A stretch of 64,000 nucleotides of DNA from Cymbidium sinense (Eukaryota; Streptophyta; Magnoliopsida; Asparagales; Orchidaceae). Below, piece after piece: positions 22,440 to 34,976 of the stretch (position 1 is its first letter; each line of letters begins with the position of its first letter). Made by a program: the position numbers and the translations under genes. Below the pieces are notes generated by a model. The model was not told where the DNA came from. It ran no database searches and worked only from the letters and a program-made list of their open reading frames with translations. Location: assembly GCA_021442155.1 (NCBI GenBank), contig CM038222.1, positions 106,891,121-106,955,120 of the forward strand. The letters are read 5' to 3'.

Positions 22440-24351
22440 CATCTTCATTTTTGAGAGGATCGGATGTATCCCCAAGGATTACCCTAATAAAACTGGATGG
22501 TTTTTTCACTAGGTATTCCTTTGGGATAAATATGGCGCCTGTCTTATAGCTATGCTCAAGCCAGTCCTTGAATGTAAAAATAATCCTCCAAAATATGGCC
22601 TAGCATGCGCTGGTAGGGGAAAAAGTTAAGATCATTGCTCCTGACCACTTCCTCCAACTTTCTAAGCTCGGGTAGCTAAAAATCAAGTTTTTTTAAGAGA
22701 TTCTTAAAGATTTTACTGACTACCTCCCTCTTAAATGAATAAGGTTTTTTTTATTTATCCAAAAGAGTAGGTGGATGGTAGCTACCTGGCGGCTGGTATT
22801 TATACCGCTGTTGTTGGTATGGCTAAGGAGGAGGCAACGAAGCCCTTGGGGGATACTGTGGTGACCGGTAGGATGGCCTAGGTGGTGGTAAAGTAGGTGG
22901 AAGTGACGGCTGTGGAGCATGAGGTCTCTCATGCTAATCTCTGGCCAATTTCTTCTCCTCGTCCAACACTGCTTCTGATGCTGGCTTCTTCTCATAAGCT
23001 TTCTATGACTTTGGCTTTGTTGACTAATCTTGAAAAGGCAACTTTGACCTCTCCTTGTAGACTAGTTGACTTGTTGATTAGCTTCTCAAATATCTTGATG
23101 GTAAAATCTTTAAGAATGAAGGTGATCGAGCCATGAATATTCTTTACTAAAATTTTAATGGCATGCAATTTAGACAGCTGTGATTCGCATTTTATACTCA
23201 AATTGCATCATCTGAGAATATAATCAACTAAGAACTCACAGAGGTGTTATTGTGCTGCAACGAGATCACCCATAGTCACCCTTTACTAAGCTCCAGCAAA
23301 CCTCTTAATGAAGAGTTGCTCTAACTCAGCAAAAGTCTTCCCTAAACTATTAGGGAGTTCATCGTACCAATCAAAGGCAATGCTTGCTAAACTACTGATA
23401 AAAAGTCAAAATAGTAATGCATCGCTGCCACCAGCATTGCAATAGCTGGCCCTGAAGTGTGCTATGTGCTAGCATGGGTTCCTGCTGCCATCAAAGCTCT
23501 TGAAAGAAGGTGGTAAAAAACCATTAGGATACTAGATAACATCAAATTCCTCTGGGTAGGGTCTACCCTTTAGAATCGATGATCCTCCTCGGGCTTGTGC
23601 CAATGCTTCTCTCACTTGCTGCTCAACCATGAGTTTAATATCCTTTTATTATGCAGAGATACTATCCATTACCTTCTTATACAAGCTAGTGTCACCCTGC
23701 TCTATTGGAGGTGAAGTCTTGGCTTGATCCAAGACATGCAATAACTCAGGCTAAGCGATCTCTAAAATAGTAGGATGCACTTCTAGGGATTGATTCTAAA
23801 GTGCCAAAACTGCTACTAGCAAATCTTCAATCCTCTTTCCCACCCTATCTATTTGTTTATCCTTCTGTTTAAATTATTGAAGGAGGTGTTGGGTCGAATG
23901 AGTTGTGTCATCCTGTTTGGCCGTAACGCCTTCCTAACCCTGCTGATCTTGAAGGAGGAAACCCCTAGTGTCTACCATATGCACCTCTACTAAATCTTCC
24001 AATAGATCATCTTCGTTATCATCGCAGCTAACCTTGTCTTCCTCAAGATCATATTAGGCATACCCTAGAATTTTCTTCTTCTCAACCAAATACTACAATA
24101 TTATCTAGGGAGCGTTCTAACTGAGCAAACACAAATGATCGTGGCTGACCGGTAGAAGGATCATGCACATGGACAGTGATACATCTAACCTCCCCGACTA
24201 CTGGAGAGCTAACCCTATGAGGGCTATGCTCACTAGAGGATAGATGCTCATGGTTATCATCTAACATGGGAGGAGTACTACTCCTAGGAGGATCTATGGC
24301 CATCAGGACAATGGAACAATCTTCTTCTTGCTCTACTACCGCTATCTCCAA
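22440..24351 (-). pseudogene. Gag of the minus-strand element
   Basis: The clearest block reads RPYPEEFDV, then FKSFDG and HIAHF, then ASIAFDWYDELPNSLGKTFA, then ELEQLFIKRF and RVTMGDLVAAQ (about 23,590-23,270). It continues as LSIKCESQLSKLHAIKILVK, NIHGSITFILKDF and STSLQGEVKVAF (23,201-22,992). This is the retrotransposon gag domain of Tat/Ogre-type elements. Downstream are a Pro-rich linker (about 22,990-22,740) and LEEVVRSND with FFPYQRMLGHILEDYF, a degenerate zinc-knuckle-like segment. The N-terminal part includes an 89-codon stretch (24,351-24,082) that ends EEEDCS-like acidic sequence and FAQLERSLDN. Many stops are present. Confidence 0.75.
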
Positions 24352-24359
24352 GATCTACT

Positions 24360-25455
24360 GAGGTGGTGGTGGTGGTAGAGATGGCATGAATATGATGCTC
24401 CGTGGTTGCCATTCCTTCTTCACCAAAATTGAAGTAGGAGGTTGAGTAGGAGAGCACAGCCTCGCCTCAGTTGGCAGTGTAGATGAAATGGGATCTCATG
24501 ATCATAGCCAGATCACCAGTGGGGCTCTCTTTTCTCTGGATGCTGCCTTCATGGCCTTTGGTGGAACTGTGGAAGATGGAACTTGCACTGGAGATGGTGG
24601 ACAAGGAGTAGAGCGGTGTGGCAGAGGCACCACCGACTCTCTCTGTGTAGAAGCTCCCCTCCTATGGCGAGTAGTATTGGTCAATATAATGTTGTTAGTA
24701 TGACCAGAGTGGGTAGTACGTCGATCAAAAAAGTCCATGGGGGCAGAGGCAGCTGACTGTCTTGTGTACCTACGTCTCTCTCTACTAGTCACATGTACTG
24801 ATACATGGGCCTCCCTGATCCTCTCCTGTTTGATATTCTCTCTTACACTATAAGGGATGACTTATCATAGATCAAATTGGACCGTGGACTCTGATCGTCC
24901 ATATGCCCATCCAACTCAGCACAGAACTGACCTGAGGCTGGCATACGACCTCCTCCTATCTCTAGTAGGAGCCTCATACTATATTGTAGGTGGAGGAGAC
25001 ACTGAGATCCTCCTAACATCTTTCACCCTATTAGATCCGAAGAGAGGATGAAATTTGTTCTGAGTGATCAAAGGAGAAACTATCTTGGGTGTCTCCTCTA
25101 CTGCAAATTGAGAAATTGTCTCCATCTCTTTGGCTATTCACACATGATGTCGCTTGATCTTGTAACATCTATTATGACTCTAAGTCCTATTAGGAGGAGC
25201 AGCATGAGAACTAGACCCTACCTCGTAGGTAGGGGAGGCGATCCCAGAAGATATGGGAGCCTGCCTCTTGGAAGAAGCCAATGAGTGGGTGCTAGCCCGT
25301 ATAGGGGCAGAAATGGGAACCATTGAGCGAACGGGCATTTAAACTATAACTGCTACTGGAACTGCCACAACCTTCCTTTCCAATGAGGGAAACTCTGAAC
25401 CTGATGGCATCTCAACATGGATGATCAGCTTCTGCCTGGTCACCACACTCCTGAC
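24360..25455 (-). other. Region between leader and recognisable gag
   Basis: This stretch is GC-richer than the flanking leader and has broken minus-strand frames, for example 24,792-24,502, which is Arg/Pro/Ser-rich. It may be the gag N terminus or the extra ORF that Ogre elements carry upstream of gag. I recognise no domain. Plus-strand frames in the same interval look like shadows. Confidence 0.35.
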
Positions 25456-26579
25456 GGTTGTGTGTGATTATTGCTTTTTGAAAAGAAAGAAATTCTAACT
25501 TAACACATGTGAGATGTGTTGAGTGGAATTTCAAATGGTGTAATATTATTTGAAAATAAAACCTCCATCCAATATATTTGGATATATTGAATGAAGAGGC
25601 TTATTTTCAAATTTGTACTTTTAAAAAGAAAGAAATTCCAACTTCAACATATGTGAGATATGTTGAAATGGAATTTCAATTAAGATTTGATTCTATTTGG
25701 AAATGAAATCTTCATTCAATACATTTGGATATATTGAATGAGGATGTTCATTTTCAAATATGTGCTTTTTGAAAAGATGATTGCTGAATTTGTTTTTAAA
25801 AAGATGATTGTCAATTTTATTTTTGAAAAGATGATTGTTGATTTTATTTTTGAAAAGATGATTATTGATTTTATTTTTGAAAAGATGATTGTTGATTTTA
25901 TTTTTTGAAATCAAATCTTTATTCAATAAATTGAATTACGATGTTCATTTGTGCTTTTTTGAAAATATGATGGTTGATTTTGTTTTTGAAATGAAATCTT
26001 CATTCAATAAATTTGGGTATATTGAATAAGGATGTTCATTTGTGCTTTTTTTTAAAAATATAATTGTTGATTTTGTTTTTGAATTCAAATTTTCATTCAA
26101 TAAATTTGGGTATATTGAATGAGAATGTTCATTTTGGGCTTTTTGAAAAGATGATTGTTAACTTTGATTTTTGAAAAGATCCTGCATATAATAATCTTAA
26201 AGATTGTTAGATGAGGTTAATCTATTTTATTATGTGAACTTTTTGGAAAAGTGCTTTTTGGATAGTGTTATTTTTATAAAGGATTTATTTTTTATATTTT
26301 TGGAATAAACCTTTCCTTACAATAGAAATGTTAAGGAGGAAGTCTTCAGTTATTTCTTTTTATTAAATTTTTATTTTCACTTATTGGAGAACCCAATAGG
26401 GGTTATAAGACCTACACGGAGTGAGGTCCTAAAACCTAAAGGATGTTGGCAAGCTTAGCTTAAGGAAGAAATAAACTAAATGCCAATAGAAAAGAAGAAT
26501 AGTCTCAAACTCATATGAGATACAAATCCACTATCAATACTTCGAGACAATGATCATTTACCAAAGATGACGAGAGGAA

Positions 26580-26600
26580 CCCTCCCCAACGGAGTCGTCA
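26580..26600 (-). promoter_or_regulatory. Second (internal) primer-binding-site copy
   Basis: On the minus strand this reads TGACGACTCCGTTGGGGAGG. It matches the primer site at 28,123-28,143 and, with a few mismatches, the complement of a plant tRNA-Arg(ACG) 3' end (TGGCGACTCCACTGGGGAT, from general knowledge). It is not preceded by LTR sequence but by leader repeats, so it is a by-product of the leader duplication. Confidence 0.65.
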
Positions 26601-28122
26601 GAAAAAAAAACACATTTGAACTTTTTTTCAAAAAAAAAAAAGAATCTTTACTTAGCAAATTTGGGTATGCTAAATAAAGAATCCAAGTGTGTTTGATTTT
26701 TGATTTTGAAAAGAGGATCTTCATTTAGAAAAATTGGGTATGCTACATGAAAGATCCAAATGTCTTTTAATTTGTGATTTTTTATTTTTATTTTTGAAAA
26801 TGAGAACTTTACTTAGCAAATTTATGTATGCTAAATAAAGTTCAGATGTTTTTTTGATTTTGATGTTATGATTTTTGAAAATAGAGATCTTTACTTAGAA
26901 AATTAGAGTATGCTAAATAAAAGATCCAAATTTATTTTGGAAAATGAAACTCTCATTAGACAAATTTGGGTATGTCAAATGGGAGTTAATTATATTTTAT
27001 TTTTCAAAGATGAAATTTTGTGTTGTGTGTGATTATTGCTCTTTGAAAAAGAAAGAAATTCTAACTTAACACATGTGGGATGTGTTGAGTGGAATTTCAA
27101 ATGATGTAGTTTTATCTGAAAATAAAACCTCTATCCAACATATTTGGATATATTGAATGAAGAGGCTTATTTTCAAATTTGTAATTTTTGAAAAGAAAGA
27201 AATTCCCATTTCAACATATGTGAGATGTGTTGGAATGGAATTTCAATGCCATGATTTGATTCTATTTTGAAATAAAATCTTTATTTAAATTTAGGTATAT
27301 TGATTGAGGATGTTCATTTTCAAATATGTGCTTTTTTGAAAAGATGATTGTTGATTTTGTTTTTGAAAAGATAGATGTTGATTTTAATTTTTTAAAAGAT
27401 GATTGTTAATTTTGTTTTTGAAAAGATAATTGTTGGTTTTATTTTTTGAAATGAAATCTTCATTTAATAAATTAAATGAGGATGTTCATTTCTATTTTTT
27501 TGAAAAGATGATTGTAGATTTTATTTTTGAAATAAAATCTTCATTCAATAAATTCAATGAGGATGTTCATTTGTGCTTTTTGAAAAGATGATTATTGATT
27601 TTATTTTTGAAAAAATGATTGTTGATTTTGTTTTTGAAATGAAATCTTCATTCAATAAATTAAATGAGGATGTTCATTTGTACTTTTTGAAAAATGATTT
27701 TTAGCTTTGATTTTTGAAAAGATCCTATATATAGCAATCTTGAAGATTGTTAGATGAGGTGCAAAATATTTTATTATGTGAAGTTTTTGGAAAAGTGCTT
27801 TTTAGAAAATGATGTTTTTATAAAGGATTTTTTTTTTTTTTTTGTAATGAACCTTTCCTTTCCATAGAAATGAAAAGGAGGAAGTCTTTAGTTTTTTCTT
27901 TTTATTAAAATTTTATTTTCACTTATTGGGGAACCCAATAAGGGTTTTATGATCTACATGGAGTGAGGTCCTAAAATCTAAAGGATGTTGGCTAACTTAA
28001 CTTAATGATGAGATATAACTAAGTGCCAATGGAAAAGAAGAATAGTCTCAGATTCATACAAAGTACAAATCCACTATCGATATTTGGAGACAACGATCAT
28101 TCACCAAAGATGGAGAGAGGAA

Positions 28123-28143
28123 CCATCCCCAAAGGAGTCGATA
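28123..28143 (-). promoter_or_regulatory. Primer-binding site of the minus-strand element (tRNA-Arg type)
   Basis: Reading the minus strand, the LTR ends ...CACCACA, followed by the spacer GATTTTTC and then TATCGACTCCTTTGGGGATG. This resembles the complement of the 3' end of tRNA-Arg, the primer reported for Ogre elements. The first bases are mutated (TAT for TGG). It fixes the LTR/leader boundary and the minus orientation of gag-pol. Confidence 0.75.
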
Positions 28144-28151
28144 GAAAAATC

Positions 28152-29697
28152 TGTGGTGAATATTTTTATTTTTCATCTTCATCTATCTTTGAAATTGAAT
28201 CAAGATAAAAAATACACTTGTTGGACACCACGTAGATCCACTGATGATCTTATTAGGGTGATCGAGTATGACATTGAGGAATGATGCGCTATCTCGAGAG
28301 ACAGAAGTCGCCATCTTACAATGGACTTAATCACCAAATAAGGAATTCTAAGGACAATGGGTCTTCGAATGTACCAGAGATTCTTCCCCTACTTTTCATG
28401 AAATGTAAAGTAGGGTTTATTTAGAACTAGGTTCATTAAGTTCCCTATAGAGGCAAGCCCCCATAGTTAATTACATCTTAAGGAATGAGATTTCTTAAGA
28501 ATACTCTCGATTAAGGTAAATGATCGTTGTCTCTAAAGATTTTGAATGTAGGATTATCAATCAATTGGTTTATTTTTGAAAGATCAAGTGGGATTGATCA
28601 AGAGGAGGGAGTTATTATGGAAACTAAAGGGAGATAAGTAGGGGATGTTCACGATGTCAGGAAATCTAGCAAGCATCCCAAACTAACCTATGGTTGGGCT
28701 TTATATTTTTGAAATTTGAAGAGAGTTAATTGTTTGAGTTAAATTTTTATTAGAAACCTAGAGCTTACAATTCCACAACACAAGATCATGGAAATGCCTA
28801 AGAGGTGAGGATTTATGCTTATAGCCTGCAAAAGGGAAACAGCAATCTCAGAACCTAAATCTAGAGAGCTTTGGCGAGGGCCAAGGCACATCCTAAATCT
28901 AAGGCAAAAATGGGCATATGGTTTACCTCGACAAGAGAGGATAAACCAGATGACTTTTGGACTTACAATCGCCTTGGGTGGCTACCAACTAACTCCTCTC
29001 ATGATTTTAAATACATGTAAAAAAATCTTATACTTTTGCAAGATAGCTAGGCCATTGTTTATTTAGAAAGAGACTAAGTCTTTAAAGATACTCCCTAAGA
29101 GACTAGATCATGAAGGGCATGAATAATGACTTAAACTAATACAAATCTTGTTAAGTTTTATTTTTTTTATTTCTGGACAATTCTTTTGACACAGGCTATG
29201 GGATTCATATGTCTAATGCATGAGAAATTGGTTATGGGCCAAAATCAGCAAGAAGGAGGTGTGTTTCCACCATGGCTCTCAAAGGTGAAGCCAAGTTCTC
29301 TAGCAAAGGTGGAAGCCCGCCATTAGCAATTTTGAAGCACTATGATTTTATGCATGATGTGAGACATACAATATCCAGCTACGGGATTGCTAAATCTTCT
29401 ATCTTGATTTATAACCTAGGCTTTAGGTGAGGTTATGAGTTACTAATTTTAATTTTGAGCTAATTAATTGGATAAAAAATTTATTTTTCTCTAAGAGCCT
29501 AATCGCATCCAGGCCATTCATCAAAGCAAGGAAGAAACTAGGAAAAATATGCCATCTTAATGCATAAGCTAAACAAACATCAAATAATTTTATAAAACTA
29601 GTGCAAAAGAATAAAAGGCCAGCAAGGAAGAAACTAAGAATGCTTGGAGAAGCTTGGAGAAGCTTTCCTTTGATCTTCTAAGCCCAATCAAATGCAA
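28152..29697 (-). mobile_element. 5' LTR of the minus-strand element, internally deleted and truncated
   Basis: From 28,152 to about 29,617 this is the reverse complement of the LTR 3' end, colinear with the minus-strand LTR at 38,922-40,395. At about 29,617 it jumps to sequence equivalent to about 44,130-44,190 of that LTR ('ggagaagcttggagaag'), so about 3.7 kb is missing. An 18-base phrase (agcaaggaagaaactaag) occurs both at the deletion joint and at about 29,528. At about 29,697 the orientation flips to plus. Confidence 0.75.
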
Positions 29698-32600
29698 GGA
29701 TTCCTAAGCTCATTTGAATTTCCCCTTCTCGAATTTCTTCAAAGCTGAAATAAGGGAGATGAGGGAAATTTCTAACTCACTTAATTCTCAATCAATGTTC
29801 AATTCACTTTGCAAGCACCATCAAGGAGCAAGTCGAGCTCACCCAAAGCATTTCCCAAGCATCCAAGCCACGGGAAGGGAGACCTAGACCAAAGCTGCAA
29901 GCCATTGGAGGGAGCCTTGGTCAATTGGAAGATCCACTTCATCTCAAAGCTAGAAACCTTCAACAAGGCTTCATCTCCATTTTATGAAGCTACCTCCACC
30001 ATTGGAAGCATCGGTGATAGCCTCCAATGAGGTATGACTCAAAATTGACCTTAATTTGAAAAATTATTGGTCCTTTGTGAAGGGAATTGTAATCCCATTG
30101 AAATTCAATTGTTGGATGTTCTCCCCTATGCTTCTTCATGGTGTGGGTTGAATCTCAGCTTAATTTGAGCTCAAGTGAGCTAGAATTAAGCCATGGAGGA
30201 CAAACAGTCTCCATCTCTTGCAGCTTATGCAGGGATGAATCATGGGCCATCCATCCCACGTGTTTTGGATGGACGACCCTGATTAAATTCTTTAGATCTG
30301 ATGATTAAAACCTTTAAACCATGAGCTTATTCCTGACCTTTCGATCCTTGATCAGATGGCCCAGGGGAAGCGCCTAGTACTACCGGCTAACACGACAGTC
30401 GATTTGATAACTTAAATAACCAAGCCATCGCACCATGTGGAAAGTGCGCACCACATCAGTAGTCCATATGGCTCCAATGGGATTAGTTAATTAATTAGGG
30501 CTATTTAGTTACCCTTTAAAAAACTTCATCAATTTATAATTAAATGTAGAAAAATTAGAAAAATATAAACACAAGTACATTTTAAAGATAATTCAGAGGA
30601 GAATCTAATAAAACTAAGTTTATTGATTTTGAACAGTGAATTTTCTTTAATTAGGGTTTAATAAAAATTTAATTTCCTTAATTACTCTCTAATTACTTCA
30701 TTAATTACTTTTAAATTTCACAGACATCTTTAGGGGGATGACTTCTGCCTCCCCCAATTTTCTTGAAATTTATTAATGCATTAATTAAAAAAATTAATTA
30801 ATGAACCCCTAATCAGTCCTTAATGTAATTAAGAGCAATTAAGCATGTAAACAGTGGTTTAATCACTTAATTGAGATAATTAAACATTGTTTAAGTAAGT
30901 AGGAGGTTTATGGAATGGGTTTGGGGTATTTTCCCTAAGTTATTCCCTAAACCCCCTTTCTTCCTTAATCCAAACATAATTAAGGATTAATCCACTGATG
31001 ATCTACTGAATTAGCTTAATCAAACTTTCAAAAATCAATATGAACTTAATTAATCTCTTGCTGGGTAGATCCTCAGGTGTTCAAAAGCCTAAGGTACATT
31101 TAAGGAAATCATTTCCAACTCACATGTGCGGGAAGGTTATGAAAGTACTTAATTAAACCCTTTAGCTTAATTAATCAATAATTGTGAGCTAATTGCATTA
31201 GGCCCATTTCTTTCCTAGATGCATTATTGATTTAAATCCTTGTGGTTGCATATCATATGTTGGCTCATAATTGTTTGATTAATATGTTAAAGTGGTATAT
31301 GTAACGGGTAATTAATGGATTTAATTCACACCTAAACCAAAACAAAAAATAAAATCAACTTAAATATTCTAAAAATTAAACTAATCAATTCACACATGGG
31401 GGAAATGGGTTAGGACTAGCAAACTCTTTCTTTCAAATCATTTTCAAATCAAATTCAAAATAAAAATAAAAATCTCTTTAAGAAATTTTGATTCACTTTG
31501 AATAATCTTATCTTATAGGATTGTCCTTAAGAATTAATTAGGGTGAATGAAATTACATGCTTGCATCACTTTATTTCTTTTCAAGCATGCTAAATATTGT
31601 ATGCCATATGAAATCATGCATTCATATTTTTTATTTTTGAAAAATCAAAATAAATGAAATGTTTCCTTTATGTCAAATTGCATGCGTTGGCTAAAGTAAG
31701 AATATGAGTAGCTATTATCACTATTAAATCAAAAAACTATTTTCAAAACCTATAAATCAAAGATTATAAATGAAGGTATGCTACTTATAAATACTTATAA
31801 GCTTGCATGTGATTATAGCATAAAATGACTTGTGTGATTTTCTTCTCTTCTCTTAACATAGATTTGAATAGAATTTTCAAAGTGTATAGTTCATTTGAAA
31901 AGAACACAACACTTGCTTAAATCCATTCCTATCCACTTATATGTTATGACTTAAGGAGGATCTTCACATTCATAAATGTAAATTGCACATCCAAAATCAT
32001 ATAAACAAACATAAACCTTTTGCATGATTCTTCATGCATTTGTTTTCTTTTTGTACATGCACATGTATTTAAGAAAAGTGGTATATTAGTCTGGACATCC
32101 CGGGGTTGAGAGGCTTTAAGTAGCCCTAAGAAGGTCTTGTTGCTTATACGCTTGGTGTAGAAAATAATGGCACTGTACTCACTTATATCTTTTATATTTG
32201 TAAATGTGCAATTCATTAATGGACAAAAGAATCACTCTCTTATCTACTTAACAAAATCATGCATTCATATAATATCCAATTTTTTTAAGCAATATCTCTT
32301 TCTATTCATCATTAAGGTGTTCTCAAGCTTTGCATTGCATGTATAGGTATGCTTAGGATTTATTCATATGCATGGTATACATGTTGGAAATAAATAAATT
32401 ATTGTGTGTTATGTTATAGTAATTCACCTTAATTAATCTTAAGATGCCTTTATTATTGAATCGGTCTATTTAGAGTAAATCGAAACTTAAGATTAATTAA
32501 AACACATAATAAAACATTCAGTAACAAAAAAACCACTAATGAATCTACCTTAGAAATTACTTAAGGTATGGAGGAAAGAGAAGTTCTCTTCTCTTTTCCT

Positions 32601-34947
32601 CTCTTTACAACGTTTAGTAATTAAATGTTGGTTCATTCAAACCAAATCAAACCATCAAAATAAAATTAATAAATTAACTAAATCAATTAAATGAAACCAC
32701 CATGTAAGTTGAATCTTTCACACTTAGAAAATTCCAACCTTAAAGCCTAGCTAAGACATACCACACAAGCCTTAAATGACACACACATTAGACTAAGTCA
32801 CTATTTCTAGCTCTATGTTAGGGCGGTGCATGGTTTGATGCCTGATTTTGTTTTGTGATATAATATTTTAGATTGAATGTTAGGGTGCATGTGCATAGAC
32901 TGGATGATAGGATGATCTTAGTCTAATCATTATCTTCTACAGGAAATTGGGTTTAAGGGGCGTTGTAATAAAACCAATAAATACTTTTACTGTGCAAGTT
33001 GCTTATACCCCTAAGCATAATCCAAATTAGGACAGGTGGACTTGGTTACCCATGTGTGGGGTGCTAAGTCTAACTCATTCATATAACTACTTGGGATTGT
33101 GTAGTTTGTTTAGCTAATCTCTATTTAGCAAGTTTAGCTATATTTACTTTCCCATTTTCATGTAATTTTGAAATTAAGATTTGGAATGAATGTTATGGGG
33201 GATTAAGATGAACATTAATCAAAAAGACCAAGTCTTATGCACGATGTGAGGCCTAGGAGCAACCACATCCCAACCAATCAAAAGAAGGAAAGTCCAAATG
33301 AAGAAAGAAGAAAGATAGAAATGAAGAAATGAATAAAGAAGAATGAAGTATGAAGATCCCCCATAACATGAATTCTTTCTAAATTGTAATTATTCATTTG
33401 TAATCTAGGTTGTATAAGGGTAGAGCTCGGTTACCCATATTTTCTTCTCGAGTTTGTACAGTGGAGCCCGACCACATCGGCCTTTTATTTTTTTGCTCTA
33501 GCTTTATAAAATTGTTTGATGTTTGTTTAGCTTGTGCATTAAGATGGCATTTTTTTTTGAATTTCTTCCTTGCTTTGATGAATGGCCTGGATGCGATTAG
33601 ACTCTTAGAGAAAAAAAAATATTCTATCCAATTAACCAACTCAAAATTAAAATTAATAACTCATAACCTCGCCTAAAGCCTAGGTTATAAATCAAGAAAA
33701 AAGATTTAGCAATCCCTTGGTTGGATGTTGTATATCTCACATCATGCATAAAATCATCTTGTATCACTTTGCTAATGGAGTGCTTCCACCTTTGCCAAAG
33801 AACTTGACTTGACCTTTGAGTGCCATGGTGGAAACACACCTCATTCTTACTGATTTTGGCCCATAACCAATTTCTCATAGGCATATGAATCCCATAGCCT
33901 GTGTCAAATGAATTGTCCAAAAATATAAATAAAATAAAACTTAACAAAATTTGCATTAGATTTAAGTCATTATTCATGCCCTACATGATATAGTCTCTTA
34001 TGGAGTGTGTTTAAGGACTTAATCTCTTTCTGAAAAAATAACAGTCTAACTATCTTGCAAAAGCATAAGATTTTCCTACATGTATTTAAAATCTTAGGAG
34101 GAGGTAGTTGGCAGCCACTCCCAGATGGTTGTAAGTCCAACAGTTGAGTAGTTTATCCTCTTTTGTCAAGGTAAATCATATGCCCATTTTTTCCTTAGAT
34201 TTAGGTCGTGTCTTAGCCCTTGCCAAAGCTCCCTAGATTTAGGTTCTGAGATTGGTGTTTCTCCTTTACAGGCTACAAGCATAAATCCTAACCTCTTAGG
34301 CATTTCCATGATCTTCTGTTATGGAATTGTAAGCTCTAGATTTCTAATAAAAATTTTACTCAAATAATTAACTCTCTTCAAATTTCAAAAATATAAAGCC
34401 CAACCATGGGATAGTTTGGGATGCTTGCTAGGTATCCTAGCATCATGATCATCCCCTACTCATCTCTCTTTGATTTCGATAATAACTCCTTCCTCTTGAT
34501 CAATTCCACTTGATCTTCCAAAAATAAACTAATTGATTGATAGTCCTACTTTCAAAATCTTTGGAGACAATGATCATTTACCTTAATCAAGAGTATTCTT
34601 AAGAAATCTCATTCCTTAAGATATAATTAACTATGGGGGCTTGCCTCCATAAAGAATTTAACGAACCCGGTTTAAAATAAACTTTACTTTACTTTTTCAT
34701 GTAAAGTAGGGGAAGAATCTTTAGTACATATGCAAACCCATTATCCTTACGAGTCATTATTAGGTGATTAGGTTCATTGTAGAATGGTGACTTCTGTCTC
34801 TCGAGATAGTACTTCATTCCTCATTGTCAAACCCGATCACCCTAATAAGAATATCTACGGATCTACATGGTGTCTAACCAGTGTATTATTTTTTCTTCAT
34901 TTATTTTCAAATATAGATGATAATAAAAATAAAAAAAATTCACCACA
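29698..34947 (+). mobile_element. Ogre/Tat-like LTR, central plus-strand copy lacking its first ~2.2 kb
   Basis: The stretch aligns colinearly with about 12,760-18,005 over its whole length, at roughly 85-90% identity by eye. Matching landmarks include 'cttctgcctcccc', 'gggcggtgcatggtttgatg' and the terminal 'ctctcgagata'. It ends ACCACA at 34,947 and is followed by a recognisable primer site and leader, so it served as a 5' LTR. Its U3 end with the TTGACC cluster is missing; instead it starts at an inverted joint with the minus-strand LTR. No coding sequence was seen. Confidence 0.85.
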
Positions 34948-34955
34948 AATTTTTC

Positions 34956-34976
34956 TGGCGACTTTACTGGTGATGG
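34956..34976 (+). promoter_or_regulatory. Primer-binding site of the plus-strand element (tRNA-Arg type)
   Basis: TGGCGACTTTACTGGTGATG follows the LTR end (CACCACA, 34,947) after the 8-base spacer AATTTTTC. It differs from the expected tRNA-Arg(ACG) complement at only about three positions, the best preserved start of the four copies. Ogre elements are primed by tRNA-Arg, supporting the lineage call. Confidence 0.8.

Larger units (their letters stand above)
25456..28151 (-). repeat. Repeat-rich leader of the minus-strand element, with a 1.54-kb tandem duplication
   Basis: Two near-copies of one block lie at about 25,456-26,600 and 27,020-28,143. Each begins (plus-strand view) 'gtgtgattattgct', runs through many copies of a 'gatgattgttgatttt' phrase and 'gaaatcttcattcaataaa', and ends with 'ctaaaggatgttggc' and a primer-site copy. 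The primer-site copies are 1,543 bp apart. Between the blocks (26,600-27,000) are hairpin units built on 'tttgggtatg'. An apparent 77-codon frame (25,926-25,693) is only the repeat read through (NNHLFKNKI repeated). The leader separates the primer site from gag. Confidence 0.8.

Noticed and set aside
24502..24792. Overlapping plus (24,488-24,703) and minus (24,502-24,792) frames as genes
   Set aside because: The minus frame may be part of the region upstream of gag, but neither frame has a domain; the plus frame is taken as a shadow.
25693..25926. 77-codon frame with repeated NNHLFKNKI
   Set aside because: It is a read-through of the leader tandem repeats in an untranslated region, with no start or context of a gene.
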